NCBI GenBank assembly: GCA_963787375.1
Contig: CAWBCR010000015.1
Location: forward strand, 1 to 34,656
Origin: CAWBCR01 sp963787375
GTDB lineage: Bacteria > Chloroflexota > Anaerolineae > Aggregatilineales > UBA3940
DNA length: 34,656 nucleotides
Direction: 5' to 3'
The number at the start of each line of letters is the position of its first letter. Within the stretch, counting starts at the first letter, position 1. A model generated the notes under the pieces. That model was not told where the DNA came from, did no database searches, and saw only the letters and a list, made by a program, of their open reading frames with translations. Position numbers and translations under genes: made by a program. Shown piece by piece: positions 1-9,586 of this stretch.

Positions 1-806
1 CTGGGCACGGTCGACCAGACGCTGGGCGGCTGCCTACGTGTTAGAACCCCAGCACGTCGCCTTCCGCGATACGCTCGAGGACGCGCCGAAGCTCCTTCGC
101 CGCCGTCCTGAGGAGGCCGGTGCCCTACATCTTCCCGGCGGGACGCGGTGTGGTGAACCGTACCACGCTGACCCAGTACATGGCCGATGGCGGCACGCTG
201 GTCGACGAGAACGGCGCGGCGCACATCGACACGGTCGCGCTGACCGACGTGCTGAGCTTCACGGCGATGCGCGCACCGCGGGTGTTATCGATCCGGCGAC
301 TGTTCCAGCTGACCGACCCTGCCGACAGTTGGACGCAGTATAAGCCCGGCAGGCGGGGCTGGCCGCGTCACCTCGACGGCCTACCTGGCCGACCGCAGCG
401 CGCTGCGCAGTACGCGTCACCTGGACGCCGACGCTGACCGGCGACCCCTACGCACTGGTGACAGGCTGGTCATGGGTCATCACAGACAGGACCCTGAGCG
501 GCAGGCGGCGGCGCTGTCGCTGGTCGCTTACCGATGAACCCCGCCAGCCAGGGGCGTTCACCCAGGCGGCGGGCTGGCTGCCATCGCAGCAGGGCGCGCT
601 GGCGGTGTGGGGCGACAGCGACCCCTACTCCGCCTTCGGCAAAGAACTGCTGCTGCATGCGGTGCTGTGCCCGACGCCAGCGGCGACCGCGTCGGCACGG
701 CGATACAGGACGCGCTGAAGCGGTGCTGCTCAACGGCGTGCTCGCCTTCCAGGCCGCCAGCGAGGCGGCGCAGAAGATCAACCCGCCCACAGCCGGGAAC
801 CCGTAG
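1..806 (+). pseudogene. ABC sugar transporter solute-binding protein, 3' part, frame-broken
   Basis: No single frame is open, but joining frames gives the C-terminal part of a family 1 extracellular solute-binding protein, the periplasmic or lipid-anchored receptor of ABC sugar importers. Readable pieces in order are AAYVLEPQHVAFRDTLE (about 35-90), MPYIFPAGRG onward (120-345), WTPTLTGDPYALVTGWSWVI (about 430-485), then GAFTQAAGWLPSQQGAL and YSAFGKELLLHAV (about 550-665), ending with FQAASEAAQKINP before a TAG at 804-806. The ends TQAAGWLPS and AAQKINP are typical of this family near the C-terminus. At least four frame changes are needed. The 5' end lies outside the window. This is either a decayed gene or poor consensus at a contig end. 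The family call is fairly sure; the substrate cannot be told. Confidence 0.6.
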
Positions 807-946
807 CGCGCAAACGCGAACGAAGTCAGCGACAGGGTCGGGCCCTCCCTGCACACAGCCTGACTTTGGCCTATACTGGGGCTGTCGACGCGCGCCATCC
901 GCCCGGCAGTCAGGCGCACCGGGACCGCCAAAGTCGAGGAGCCACG

Positions 947-2277
947 ATGTTACGCCGCAGCTACATGAAACCGACCCGCCTGATCTGCCCTTCGCAGACC
1001 ATGAGAAACACATCCGGGCGCTGATCGACGTAGCCATGCAGGCCGCCGACCCGGCGCGCGCGCTCGAATCGAATTGGCCGCTGGCGATAGCTGAAGCCCG
1101 GAACATCACCGTGGTGGGGGCCGGCAAGGCCGCGCTGGAGATGTCGCTGAGCCTGGATAAGCTGTGTGGCGACCGCATCGTGAGGGGCGTGGTGGCCGTC
1201 GTGCCCGAGCGGCTGGAACGGCTGGCCGCGAGGCCGGCGAAGGTCGAGGCGCTGCCGGTAGCGCACCCCCTGCCCGACGCGCGCAACGTGCAGGCCGCGC
1301 AGGCCATCGCCGATGCGGCGCGGGCGGCAGGCAAGGGCGACACGCTAATCGCGTTGATCTCCGGTGGCGGCTCGGCGATGCTGACGCTGCCCGCCGAAGG
1401 GCTGACGCTCGACGACCTGCGGGCCATCGCCGATGCGCTGATGAAGGCCGGCGCGCCCATCGAGGCGCTGAACAAGGTGCGCAAGCACTGTGAGCAGCTA
1501 AAGGGCGGCGGGCTGGCGCGGCTGGGTTACCCGGCCAAGGTGTGGGCCTTTATCCTCTCCGACGTGGTGGGCGATCCGCTCGACGTGATCGCCTCTGGCC
1601 CGACCGCCGCCGACCCGACCACCTATCAGGATGCGCTCGACGTGCTGAAATATTACAACCTGCTCGACGAAGTTCCTGCCGTGCGCGCGCACCTGGAGAA
1701 GGGCGCTGCTGGCGACCTGCCGGAGACGGTCAAGCCCGGCGACGAGGCGCTGACACACGTCGTCAACATGCTGATTGGCAGCAACCGGCTGGCGCTCGAA
1801 GCGGTCCGCAGGCACGCCATCGAGAGCGGCTGGAAGGTCACCGGTTTTGAGTTTGGCGTGCAGGGCGAGGCGCGCATCGTGGGCATGCAGCTTGCGCTGA
1901 TGTCGCAGGACATCCGCCAGCGGCCCGACCGCCCGGCCTGCTACCTGATGGGCGGCGAGACGACCGTCACCGTGCATGGCACCGGACGCGGCGGGCGCAA
2001 TCAGGAACTGGCGCTGGCAGCGGCCATTACCCTCGACGGCGTGGAGGGCATCGCGGTGGCCTCGTTCGCCACCGACGGCGTCGACGGGCAGAGCACCGCC
2101 GCTGGCGCGATGGTCACCGGGCAGACCTGCGCGCAGGGCCGCGCGCTGGGCCTCGACGCGGAAGCGTACCTCAACAACAACGACAGCAATACCTACTTCC
2201 AGAAGGTCGGCGGCCTGATCGAGCTGGGCCCCACCGGCACCAACGTCAACGACATCATGCTGTCGCTGGTGTATTAG
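947..2277 (+). CDS. glycerate 2-kinase (DUF4147/MOFRL family)
   Basis: Phosphorylates D-glycerate to 2-phosphoglycerate in the cytoplasm, feeding glyoxylate or serine carbon into glycolysis. About 443 aa, normal for the family. Visible motifs are VVGAGKAA near the N-terminus, SGGGSAML, NKVRKHCEQLKGGG, LSDVVGD, SGPTAADP, then the C-terminal MOFRL half with GGETTVTV, GRGGRNQE and ATDGVDG. The best start is the ATG at 947, preceded by GAGGAG at a good distance. It is one frame off the main reading frame, which has no ATG or GTG before about 1033, so a one-base indel between about 950 and 985 is likely. Without it, translation would begin inside the conserved fold. It stands alone, with no clear operon partner. 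Confidence 0.88.
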
Positions 2278-2288
2278 GAAGAGGACTG

Positions 2289-2384
2289 ACCGCAAAGTCG
2301 CGAAGGGCAGATCCCTCTGCGCCCTCTGCGCTCTCCGCGGTTGATCTTGTCTTTCTTCCTTTGCGTTCTTTGCGCCTTTGCGGT
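2289..2384. repeat. gene-less CGCAGAG/CGCAAAG box element
   Basis: A compact array of 7-bp boxes. A forward CGCAAAG begins at 2291. Three reverse boxes (CTCTGCG, CTCTGCG, CTCCGCG) start at 2315, 2324 and 2333 with exact 9-bp period and end in GGTT. Three CTTTGCG boxes follow at about 2359, 2368 and 2376 and end in GGTGA. The reverse CTCTGCG cluster has the same architecture as the right end of the GxxExxY element at 26309-26752. It contains no open frame and lies between the glycerate kinase and the deacetylase. It looks like a solo or non-autonomous relative of that element. Confidence 0.6.
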
Positions 2385-2428
2385 GATGGGGGTTGCCTCA
2401 CCTCACATCCTCATGTTACACTGGCCGC

Positions 2429-3223
2429 ATGGACGATCAAACACCGCTCTCAAGACGGCAGTTTCTCACTGCGACCGTGCTGGCCGGGGCCGGGTTGCTG
2501 ATCCCGCGCAGCGCGCAGGCCGCGCTGGTCGTGCGCAGCTACGCGCTGTGCCCCATCCTGATGTACCACTACATCAGCGATCCCCCGCCAGACGCCGACG
2601 CCGTCCGCCGTGACCTGTCGGTTGGGCCGGACATGTTCCGCCAGCAGGTGGCGGCGGTCAAGGAGCAGGGCTTCACGTCCATCACCATCGCCCAGCTTTA
2701 CGACGGCCTGGTCAATGGCGCGGACCTGCCCACCAGGCCGATTGTCTTCACCTTCGATGATGGCTACGCCGACGCCTACCAGTTCGCCACGCCCATCCTG
2801 GCCGAGCAGGGCATGACCGGCACGTTCTTCGTCATCAGCGGGATGGTCGAGCAGCCGGGCTACCTGACGTGGGGGCAGGTCGCGGAGATGCACGGCGCGG
2901 GGATGGAGATCGGCAACCACACCGTGTCGCACCCCAACCTGGCGTATCTCACCGCCGAGCAGCAGACGGCAGAGGTCGAGGGCTGCGCGGCGGCGATTGC
3001 GTCGGTGCTGGGCGTGCGTCCGGCCTTCTTCTGCTACCCACTGGGCCGCTACAGCTACACCACCATCCGCATTGTCCGCGAGACCGGCCACCTGGCGGCG
3101 GTCACCATCAGCGACGGCACCGTGCAGTACAGCCGCTACCCGTACACCCTGCGCCGGGCGCGGGTGCGCGGCACCACCTCGCTGTATTCGTTCAACTGGC
3201 TGATCACCCGGACGGCGTGGTAG
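2429..3223 (+). CDS. exported polysaccharide deacetylase (NodB domain, CE4-like)
   Basis: A metal-dependent deacetylase acting on N- or O-acetylated polysaccharide outside the membrane. The 264-aa protein starts with a twin-arginine-type signal: SRRQFLT at residues 8-14, a hydrophobic stretch, then a SAQA cleavage region near 28-31. The NodB fold follows. TFDDGY at 108-113 gives the catalytic and metal-binding aspartates. HTVSHP at 164-169 gives the two metal histidines. CYPLGRYS near 202-209 is the motif 3 region. The ATG at 2429 is preferred over an upstream in-frame ATG at 2393 because it sits directly before the signal peptide. It converges on the GT2/methyltransferase pair and shares a terminator hairpin with it. 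A role in modifying surface glycan is inferred from the neighbours. Confidence 0.88.
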   Translation: MDDQTPLSRRQFLTATVLAGAGLLIPRSAQAALVVRSYALCPILMYHYISDPPPDADAVRRDLSVGPDMFRQQVAAVKEQGFTSITIAQLYDGLVNGADLPTRPIVFTFDDGYADAYQFATPILAEQGMTGTFFVISGMVEQPGYLTWGQVAEMHGAGMEIGNHTVSHPNLAYLTAEQQTAEVEGCAAAIASVLGVRPAFFCYPLGRYSYTTIRIVRETGHLAAVTISDGTVQYSRYPYTLRRARVRGTTSLYSFNWLITRTAW

Positions 3224-3302
3224 GCCGCTATCGGCTTATCGTAACGCGAATCCTGGGACCATTCTGTGACATTTGGGGTGTGACAATAACCCGGCAGCGC
3301 AG

Positions 3303-3330
3303 CCAGCCGTCAGCCCGACGGCTGGTTTTC
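3303..3330. terminator. hairpin terminator between convergent genes
   Basis: A perfect 9-bp stem, CCAGCCGTC with GACGGCTGG, around a 5-base loop, followed by TTTTC on the plus strand. It lies 80 bp after the deacetylase stop and overlaps the last codons of the convergent GT2 gene, so it mainly serves plus-strand transcripts from the deacetylase. Confidence 0.65.
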
Positions 3331-4098
3331 TGTTTGCGCGGCGGCTTCGGCCTGTTCTTCGGCAGACAGGCGGCGCTTGAAGCGCAGGAGATGGCGCAGA
3401 TAGTAGATCGAATCTTTGATCGGCTTGACCGTCGAGGTCTTGTCGGCGCGGCGGCGGAACAGCACGGCCACCTCGGCCACGCGGTAGCCGGCCCGCTTGG
3501 CGTAGGTGATGATCTCCGTGTCCCAGAACCAGTGCTGATCGTGAACGCGCGGCAGGATGTCGAGCAGCGCCGCGCGCGAGAAGAACTTGTAGCCCGATTC
3601 GCTGTCGCCCAGGTTGTGGTTGAGGAAGCGGTGCACGATCAGCTGGTAGCCCCGGCTGAGGAACGCGCGGAAGATGTGCAGCCAGGTGACGGCCTCGTAG
3701 AAGCGGTGCCCCACCACTACGTCGGCCTCGCCGCGCAGGATGGGCCGCACGCACGACGGGATGTAGTGCGGCTGCACCTCCAGGTCGATGTCGATGAAGC
3801 CGACCACGCGCCCGCGCGCGGCGCGCATCCCGTCGCTGACGGCCCCGCCGCGCCCGGTGTTCTCGTCGTGAAAGACCGTGCGCAGCGGGCGGTCGGGGTT
3901 GGCCGCGATGATCTGCGCGATCAGGTCGCGGGTGTTGTCGCGGCTGTTGTCGTCGACGAACACGATCTCGTAGCTGTACACCCAGTCGTCGAGCACGTCG
4001 AAGATCTTCTGGATGCTGTCTGTGATGTGCTCCAACTCGTCATAGCAGGCCAGCACGAGGCTGAGGTCACAGGTTGGCGGTTGCTCTGAAGGCGTCAC
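3310..4098 (-). CDS. family 2 glycosyltransferase, polyprenyl-phosphate mannose/glucose synthase-like
   Basis: Transfers a sugar from a nucleotide sugar to polyprenyl phosphate at the cytoplasmic face; the lipid-linked sugar is then the donor for GT-C enzymes. The 262-aa protein has a GT-A fold: LSLVLACYDE at about 12-21, IVFVDDNSRDNT at 45-56, GRGGAVSDGM at 82-91 and the metal-binding FIDIDLE at 101-107, where DPM1 homologues usually have DADLQ. There is no C-terminal membrane pair, so it is the soluble DPM1 type. The start is GTG. It lies 30 bp downstream of the methyltransferase on the same strand, probably co-transcribed. The four GT-C genes next door are natural users of its product (inference). 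The sugar cannot be told. Confidence 0.87.
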   Translation of the reverse strand: MTPSEQPPTCDLSLVLACYDELEHITDSIQKIFDVLDDWVYSYEIVFVDDNSRDNTRDLIAQIIAANPDRPLRTVFHDENTGRGGAVSDGMRAARGRVVGFIDIDLEVQPHYIPSCVRPILRGEADVVVGHRFYEAVTWLHIFRAFLSRGYQLIVHRFLNHNLGDSESGYKFFSRAALLDILPRVHDQHWFWDTEIITYAKRAGYRVAEVAVLFRRRADKTSTVKPIKDSIYYLRHLLRFKRRLSAEEQAEAAAQTENQPSG

Positions 4099-4128
4099 AG
4101 TGTTTCCCGAATCGATAACCTGCCGGTG

Positions 4129-4869
4129 CTAACCGTGCCGGTAGGCGGCCACGCACATCCATGCCCAGCGTCCCAGCCACGGAGCCGCGCCGATCAGCGC
4201 CGCGTCGAGCCGCTGGGTGGCGCGCACCAGCCCGCCCAGCGCGCCGTCGGGGTCGAGGCTGGACAGCCCGACCGACAGCAGGTAGAACTCGCGGTGCTCG
4301 TAGGCGGCGAAGTGGCGGGCCATCCGCGCGAAGGTGGGCAGCGTCAGGTAGCGCGGGCGGGTGCTGCGGTAGTGCGAGAACACCCGATACAGCGCCACCA
4401 GCGGGTTGCCCGCCAGCGGCTCGACGAACACCGCGCGCCCACCGGGGCGCAGCGCGCGTGCCGACTCGCGGGCGATGGCCTCCACATCGACGTGCATCAG
4501 CGTCGTCTCGGCGGTCACACGGTCGACGCTGGCATCGGCCAGCGCCAGGCGCTCGCCGTTCATCATCAGTGGCACGATGCGCTCGGCCAGCCCCTCGGCC
4601 TGAGCGCGCGCGGCCAGCCGCATGAGCGCCACGCGTGAGAAGTCGGCGGCGTACACCGTCGCGCCCTGGCGGGCCATCTCGACCGTCTGGTCGCCCGCGC
4701 CGGGGCCGATCTCCAGCACGCGCAGCCCGTTCAGATCGCCCATCTGCTGTGCGGCGAAATCGCGGCAGGCAGCCTGAAACCGGCGGCGGCGCAGGTTCTC
4801 CTGCCCGCCGGTGTCGTCCTGCTGCCAGACGTGATCGTAAAACGTGCGCAGTGCTTCCGGGTTCGACAT
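4129..4869 (-). CDS. class I SAM-dependent methyltransferase
   Basis: A 246-aa Methyltransf_11-like enzyme. SAM-binding motif I is LEIGPGAGDQT, about residue 52 from the chosen start. An acidic/hydrophobic motif follows in VYAADFSRVAL, and ALRPGGRAVFVEP is the post-motif strand typical of the family. The ATG at 4869 is favoured over the ATG 12 bp upstream because GGAG lies at the right distance before it. The gene is first in a two-gene minus-strand unit with the GT2. By context the acceptor may be a lipid or glycan, but nothing in the sequence identifies it. Confidence 0.83.
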   Translation of the reverse strand: MSNPEALRTFYDHVWQQDDTGGQENLRRRRFQAACRDFAAQQMGDLNGLRVLEIGPGAGDQTVEMARQGATVYAADFSRVALMRLAARAQAEGLAERIVPLMMNGERLALADASVDRVTAETTLMHVDVEAIARESARALRPGGRAVFVEPLAGNPLVALYRVFSHYRSTRPRYLTLPTFARMARHFAAYEHREFYLLSVGLSSLDPDGALGGLVRATQRLDAALIGAAPWLGRWAWMCVAAYRHG

Positions 4870-4958
4870 GTGTCTCCGCATTGGGCCGCCAGAATCTGCG
4901 TCATCTTACCGCATCGGGCGCGGGCGCGGCAAACGGGGCCGTGTCCCCTCACCCCCTG

Positions 4959-5096
4959 CGACCTGCCCACAGGGCAGGTCGTCTTCCCTCTCTCCCCCGC
5001 TTCGCGGGGCGAGGGGACAAGCCCGCCCTGACTCGAATGCCTCTCGGTGCGCTCCCTTCCCCCCAGCAGCCGCAGGCTGCGTCCGTGGGGGAAGGG
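4959..5096. repeat. cluster of GC-rich palindromes upstream of the GT-C genes
   Basis: The 308-bp gap between the methyltransferase start and the first GT-C gene holds three perfect palindromes. CGACCTGCCC/GGGCAGGTCG has a 3-base loop (4959-4981). CCCCGC/GCGGGG has a TTC loop (4995-5009). A nested pair has outer arms CCCTTCCCCC (5054-5063) and GGGGGAAGGG (5087-5096) around GCAGCC/GGCTGC (5066-5080). They look like dispersed REP-type elements and not a promoter. No ORF of note lies here. Confidence 0.6.
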
Positions 5097-5177
5097 ACGG
5101 GGATGGGGGGTGTCGACGGATCGCCCCCTTCGCGATAAGCTAGGGGCGTTTGACAGGCCGCTCAGCCAGAGGACTGC

Positions 5178-7368
5178 ATGACGCCGACCGCATCCCCCGA
5201 ACCATCTGAGACCCTCACGCTGCGCGGCGAGCGCTGGATCGTGACCGGCGTCGCCGTCGCGTTCGTGCTGCTGGCGATTGTCTTCAGCCTGGGCCCGATC
5301 TTCGAGGGCCCTGACGAGCTGCATCACTACCGCTACGTGCGCGAGCTGGTCCACAACCGCGCGCTGCCCGACCCGGCGGGGACCATCGGCGGGGAGGACC
5401 ACCAGCCGCCGCTGTACTACCTGCTCAACGTGCCGGTGCTGCTGGCCGTCGACGACGTGGGCTTCCATTCCTTCGAGGCCGACGCCAACCCGTATCGCGG
5501 CTACGCCTTTACCGACGTGGGCCACGACAACAAGCTGGTCTACCTGCACAGCCGCCCGGCGGAGGCGTTCCCGTGGCATGGCGTGGCGCTGGCCGTGCAC
5601 CTGATGCGCTTCATCGCCGTGGCGCTGGGGCTGGCGACGGTGCTGATCAGCTACGGCGCGCTGCGCGAGCTGTGGCCGCGCCGCCCCGACCTGCGCCTGC
5701 TGGGGCTGGGGATCGTCGCCTTCTGGCCGCAGTTTGTGTACATGACCAGCCTCGTCAACCGCGACGCGCTGACGCTGCCGCTGGCGGTGCTCGCGATCTG
5801 GCTGATGCTGCGCTGGGTGCGGCGTGGGCCGTCGCTCAGGCTGGCCGTCGGGCTGGGCGTGGTGCTCGGCGCGGCGATGATCACCAAGGTGTACCTCGGC
5901 TTTCTGGCGCTGCCGATGGGCCTCGCCATCTTCATGGACTTCAAGCGGTCGTGGCGCTTGGGCGCGCTGATCCTGGCGCTGGTGGCGCTGATCGCGGGCT
6001 GGTGGTACGCCCGCAACTGGATCGTGTACGGCGACCCGCTGCTGGTGAAGGCGGTGGAGATCACCTGGCCGGAGGAGGTCATCGCCCCGGCCAGGCGCAC
6101 CTGGGCCAACACCGCCGCGCGCCTGCCCTACGTCTACGACTCGTTCTGGGCGCGCTTTGGCAATGGGCTGGTGCCGGTGGCGGGTTGGCTGTTCCGCTTC
6201 TTCGACGCGATCACGCTGCTGTCGCTGGGCGGGCTGATTGTTGGCGCAGTGCGCGCCTTCCGCAAACACGTCGCCCCGCTCGATCTGAAGCTGGCGGGCA
6301 TCGTCGGTGCGGCGATGCTGGGCGCGCTGGGCCTCGTGCTGTGGTCGACCATTACGCTGTGGTCGGGCAACCAGGGGCGCTACCTGCTGGCTGCGATGCC
6401 GGTGCTGGGCGCAATCGGCGCGTTTGGCCTGGAGGGCTGGACACCGCGCCGCATCCGCCTGCCCGTCGCATTGAGCGGCGCGCTGCTGATGGCCGCTGCC
6501 TGCACCATCAGCCTGTTTGGCTTCTTCCTGCCAGCCTACCACGTGTGGCCGGTCCCGGCGCACATCGCCAACCCGGTGACCTATCGCTATGGCGACGCGG
6601 CCACGCTGATCGGCACCGACACGGCGCAGGTCACGGCCAGGCCCGGCCAGACCGTGCGCCTGACGCTGTACTGGCAGGCCATCGCCCCCACCGATCAGCG
6701 GCTGCTGGCCTACCTGCACAGCGTCGATTCGACCATCGTGCGCCGCGACAGCCTGACCGGCCTCGGCGCGCTGTTCTCGACCGACTGGCGGCCCGGCGAG
6801 CGCTGGGCGGAGAACTGGGTGCTGATCATCCCGCCTGACGCCGAGCCGCAGCGCGTCTATGCGCTGGTGGCGGGCCTGTACGACCCGCAGTCGGACGCCA
6901 ACCTGCCGATCACCGGCGCGGACGGCAGCCCGGCGACTCCGGTCGTGGCCCGGCTGGCGATTGCCGGGCCGCCCAGCGACATGCAGCCCGCCACCACCTT
7001 TGGCGGCGCGATTGGCCTCGGCGCGCCAGCGGTCACCCGCAGCGGCGATACGCTGACGGTGTGCCTGCCGTGGAAGTCGCTCAAGCCGGTGCACGGTCGA
7101 TTATCATGTGTTTGTGCACGTCACCGGGCCGGATGGGCAGCCGCTCGCGCAGCACGACGGCGAGCCGAAGGATGGGCAGTATCCCACCGGCGCGTGGACG
7201 CCCGGCGAGCAGATCGACGACTGTGTGCCGGTCGACGCGACAAACGTGCCGCCATCCGGCTACACGGTCGGCGTGGGGCTGTATGATCTGGCGACGAATG
7301 TGCGCCTGCCGGCGGTCGGCGCGCAGGGCAATCGCCTGCCGGACGACACGCTGATCATCACGCCCTGA
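5178..7368 (+). CDS. GT-C (GT39/PMT-like) membrane glycosyltransferase, paralogue 1
   Basis: About 729 aa once one frame change is repaired. A first membrane helix (about 20-40) leads to IFEGPDELHHYRYV, with an acidic pair at D46/E47, the usual catalytic position in the first outside loop of GT-C enzymes. Then come QPPLYY and DNKLVYLH loops and roughly ten more hydrophobic segments to about residue 455. The last 260 residues are two related beta-sandwich modules outside the membrane. Between about 7090 and 7098 one extra base breaks the frame inside module B. The downstream frame continues with DYHVFVHVTGPDG and ends at 7368, exactly as in the paralogues. It likely transfers a sugar from polyprenyl phosphate to an exported acceptor. 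The GT-C fold is sure; donor and acceptor are unknown. Confidence 0.8.
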
Positions 7369-7385
7369 GATAGGCCGTAGATAAC

Positions 7386-9572
7386 ATGACCACAGCCGAC
7401 ACCCCCCATCGCTTCCGCCTCTCCGAGCGGGCGCTGACCGTCGCCATGATTGCGGCGTCGGTGCTGATGATGGTCGGCTTCAGCCTGGGGCCGATCTTCG
7501 AGGGGCCGGACGAGATCGAGCATTACCGCTTCGTGCGCACGATGGTCGCCACCGGCGCGCTGCCCGACCCCACCGGCCAGCCGCGCGGGCAGTATCACCA
7601 GGCCCCGCTGTATTACGTGCTGCTCGCGCCCATCAAGCTGGCCGTGCCCGACGCCGACTTCGCGCTGATCGACGGGCATAAGAATCCATTCCATCCCTAC
7701 CTGATCGACCAGCCCGGCAGCGACAACAAGAACGTCTACCTGCACCATACGGCTGAGGCGTTCCCCTACACCCGCAGCGGGACGGCGCTGGCCGTCCACC
7801 TGATGCGGCTGGTGTCGGTGGCGATTGGCGGGCTGACGCTGGTCGCCAGCGTGGGCGTCTTCCGCGAGTTGTGGCCGCAGCCGCCCCGACCGGCGGCTGC
7901 TGGCGCTGGGGCTGATCGCCTTCTGGCCGCAGTTCGCCTACCTGTCGAGCCTGGTCAACAACGACAACCTGCTGATCCTGCTGGCGACGGTCAGCCTGTG
8001 GCTGCTCCTGCGCCTGCTGCGCGAGGGCCCGTCGTGGCGCGTCGCGATCTGGCTGGGGCTGGCGCTGGGCGGCGCGCTGCTGGCCAAGGCCTCGGCTATG
8101 ATGCTGGCCTTCCCGGTGGCGCTCGTGCTGCTGCTCGACCGGCGCACGTGGCGCTACGTGCCGACTATCGCGGGAATCGTGCTGGTGGTGGCGGGCTGGT
8201 GGTATATCCGCAACACGCTGCTGTACGCCGACCCCACCGGCATCCGGTCGATGTTCGTGACATGGGCCAGCGAGGTCATCCGACCGGGGCGCATCGACCT
8301 GGCGAAAGGTCTCCAGCGCACGCCCTACGCCTACGCCACGCTCTGGGCGCGCTTCGGGCATGGCGCGGTCGGCATGGCGGGGCCGTTCTACGCCTTCTTC
8401 GACGTGCTGGCCGTGTTGGGGCTGGGCGGGGCGCTGCTGGGTGTTGTCTGGCCGTCGGGCCACCGCCGCCCCGGCAGGCTCCAGGTCCGGCAGGCCGTGC
8501 TGATCGCGCTGTTCGCCCTGACGTGGGTCGCCTCGCTGACCTACGGGGCCAGCATCGCCTGGTCGGGCAACCAGGGGCGCTACCTGCTGCCGGGCATTGC
8601 CGCCTGGGGCGCGATCCTCGCCTTCGGGATTGGCACGTGGACGCCGTCGGGGCTGCGCATGCAGGTCGCGCTGAGCGGCGTGGCGATCATGGCGACGGTC
8701 GCCTGCGTGGCGCTGTTTGGGACGTTCGCGCCGGCCTACCGGGTGTGGCCCGCCCCGCCCTCGGCGGCGGATGCGCCCGCGCTGCTGCGCTTCGACGGCT
8801 ACGCCGAGCTGCTGGGCATGAGCCCCTCGACGATCCGCGCGCATCCCGGCGATACTCTGCGCGTGTCTTTGACGTGGCGGGCGCTCGCCCCGACCCCTGC
8901 CGAATACCAGACCTACCTGCACACCGAGGGGTCGGACGTTGTGCGCCGCGACAGCGACCCGGCGACCGGCAACCTGCTTTCGACGGACTGGCAGCCGGGC
9001 CAGACCTGGGTCGAGACGTACGTCATCCAGATACCGGCCACCGACCACGGGCAGCAGGTCTTCCCGATGGTCGCTGGCCTGTACGACCCGGCCAGCGGCA
9101 CAGCCCTCCCGGCGACGGACGCCGGCGGCAGCACCGTCGACCCGGTGGTGGGGCGCATCGGCATCGCCGGGCTGGCGTCGTCGGCCAGCGTGCCGCAATA
9201 TCGCTTTGGCGACGTGATCGGCCTCGCGGCGCTGCAAATCGACCGGGCCGGGGACCAGGGCCACGTGTGCCTGACGTGGGTGCCACTCAAGACGGTTGAT
9301 ACCGATTACCACGTCTTCGTGCACGTGCTGGGCGAGGACGGCAGCCTGCTCACCCAGCACGACGGCGAGCCGCAGGATGGGCAGTACCCCACCGGCGTGT
9401 GGCTGCCCGGCCAGACGGTCGACGACTGCGTGTCGCTCGACATGGCCGGCGTGCCGGAGTCGGCTGGACGGTCAGCGTGGGGCTGTACAGCCTGCCCGAT
9501 GACCTCCGCCTGCCCGCCTACGACTCGCATGGCAACCGCCAGCCCGCCGACGAGGCCGTGTTCAAGCCGTGA
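7386..9572 (+). CDS. GT-C (GT39/PMT-like) membrane glycosyltransferase, paralogue 2
   Basis: Begins 17 bp after paralogue 1, so the two are probably co-transcribed. About 728 aa after repair of two frame changes: near 7875-7890 after RELWP, where the paralogues continue RPDRRLLALGL, and near 9455-9466, where the frame must switch to read GWTVSVGLYSLPDD and reach the TGA at 9570-9572. The first outside loop has IFEGPDEIEHYRFV with D42/E43, followed by YHQAPLYYVL and DNKNVYLHH. Two beta-sandwich modules close the protein. Conserved sequence resumes exactly after each break, so I treat this as one gene with consensus errors. Confidence 0.78.
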
Positions 9573-9586
9573 GGTCCGAGATACCG

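Noticed and set aside
5151..5177. TTGACA just before the first GT-C gene as a -35 box
   Set aside because: It lies about 22 bp from the start codon with no -10 box at the right distance.
4731..7094. A 787-aa open frame on the minus strand
   Set aside because: It is antisense to GT-C copy 1 and the methyltransferase, very rich in Arg, Gln, His and Ala without any motif or hydrophobic pattern: a typical shadow of GC-rich coding DNA.
7633..9360. A 575-aa minus-strand open frame
   Set aside because: Same low-complexity antisense composition, opposite GT-C copy 2, which has real motifs and membrane segments.
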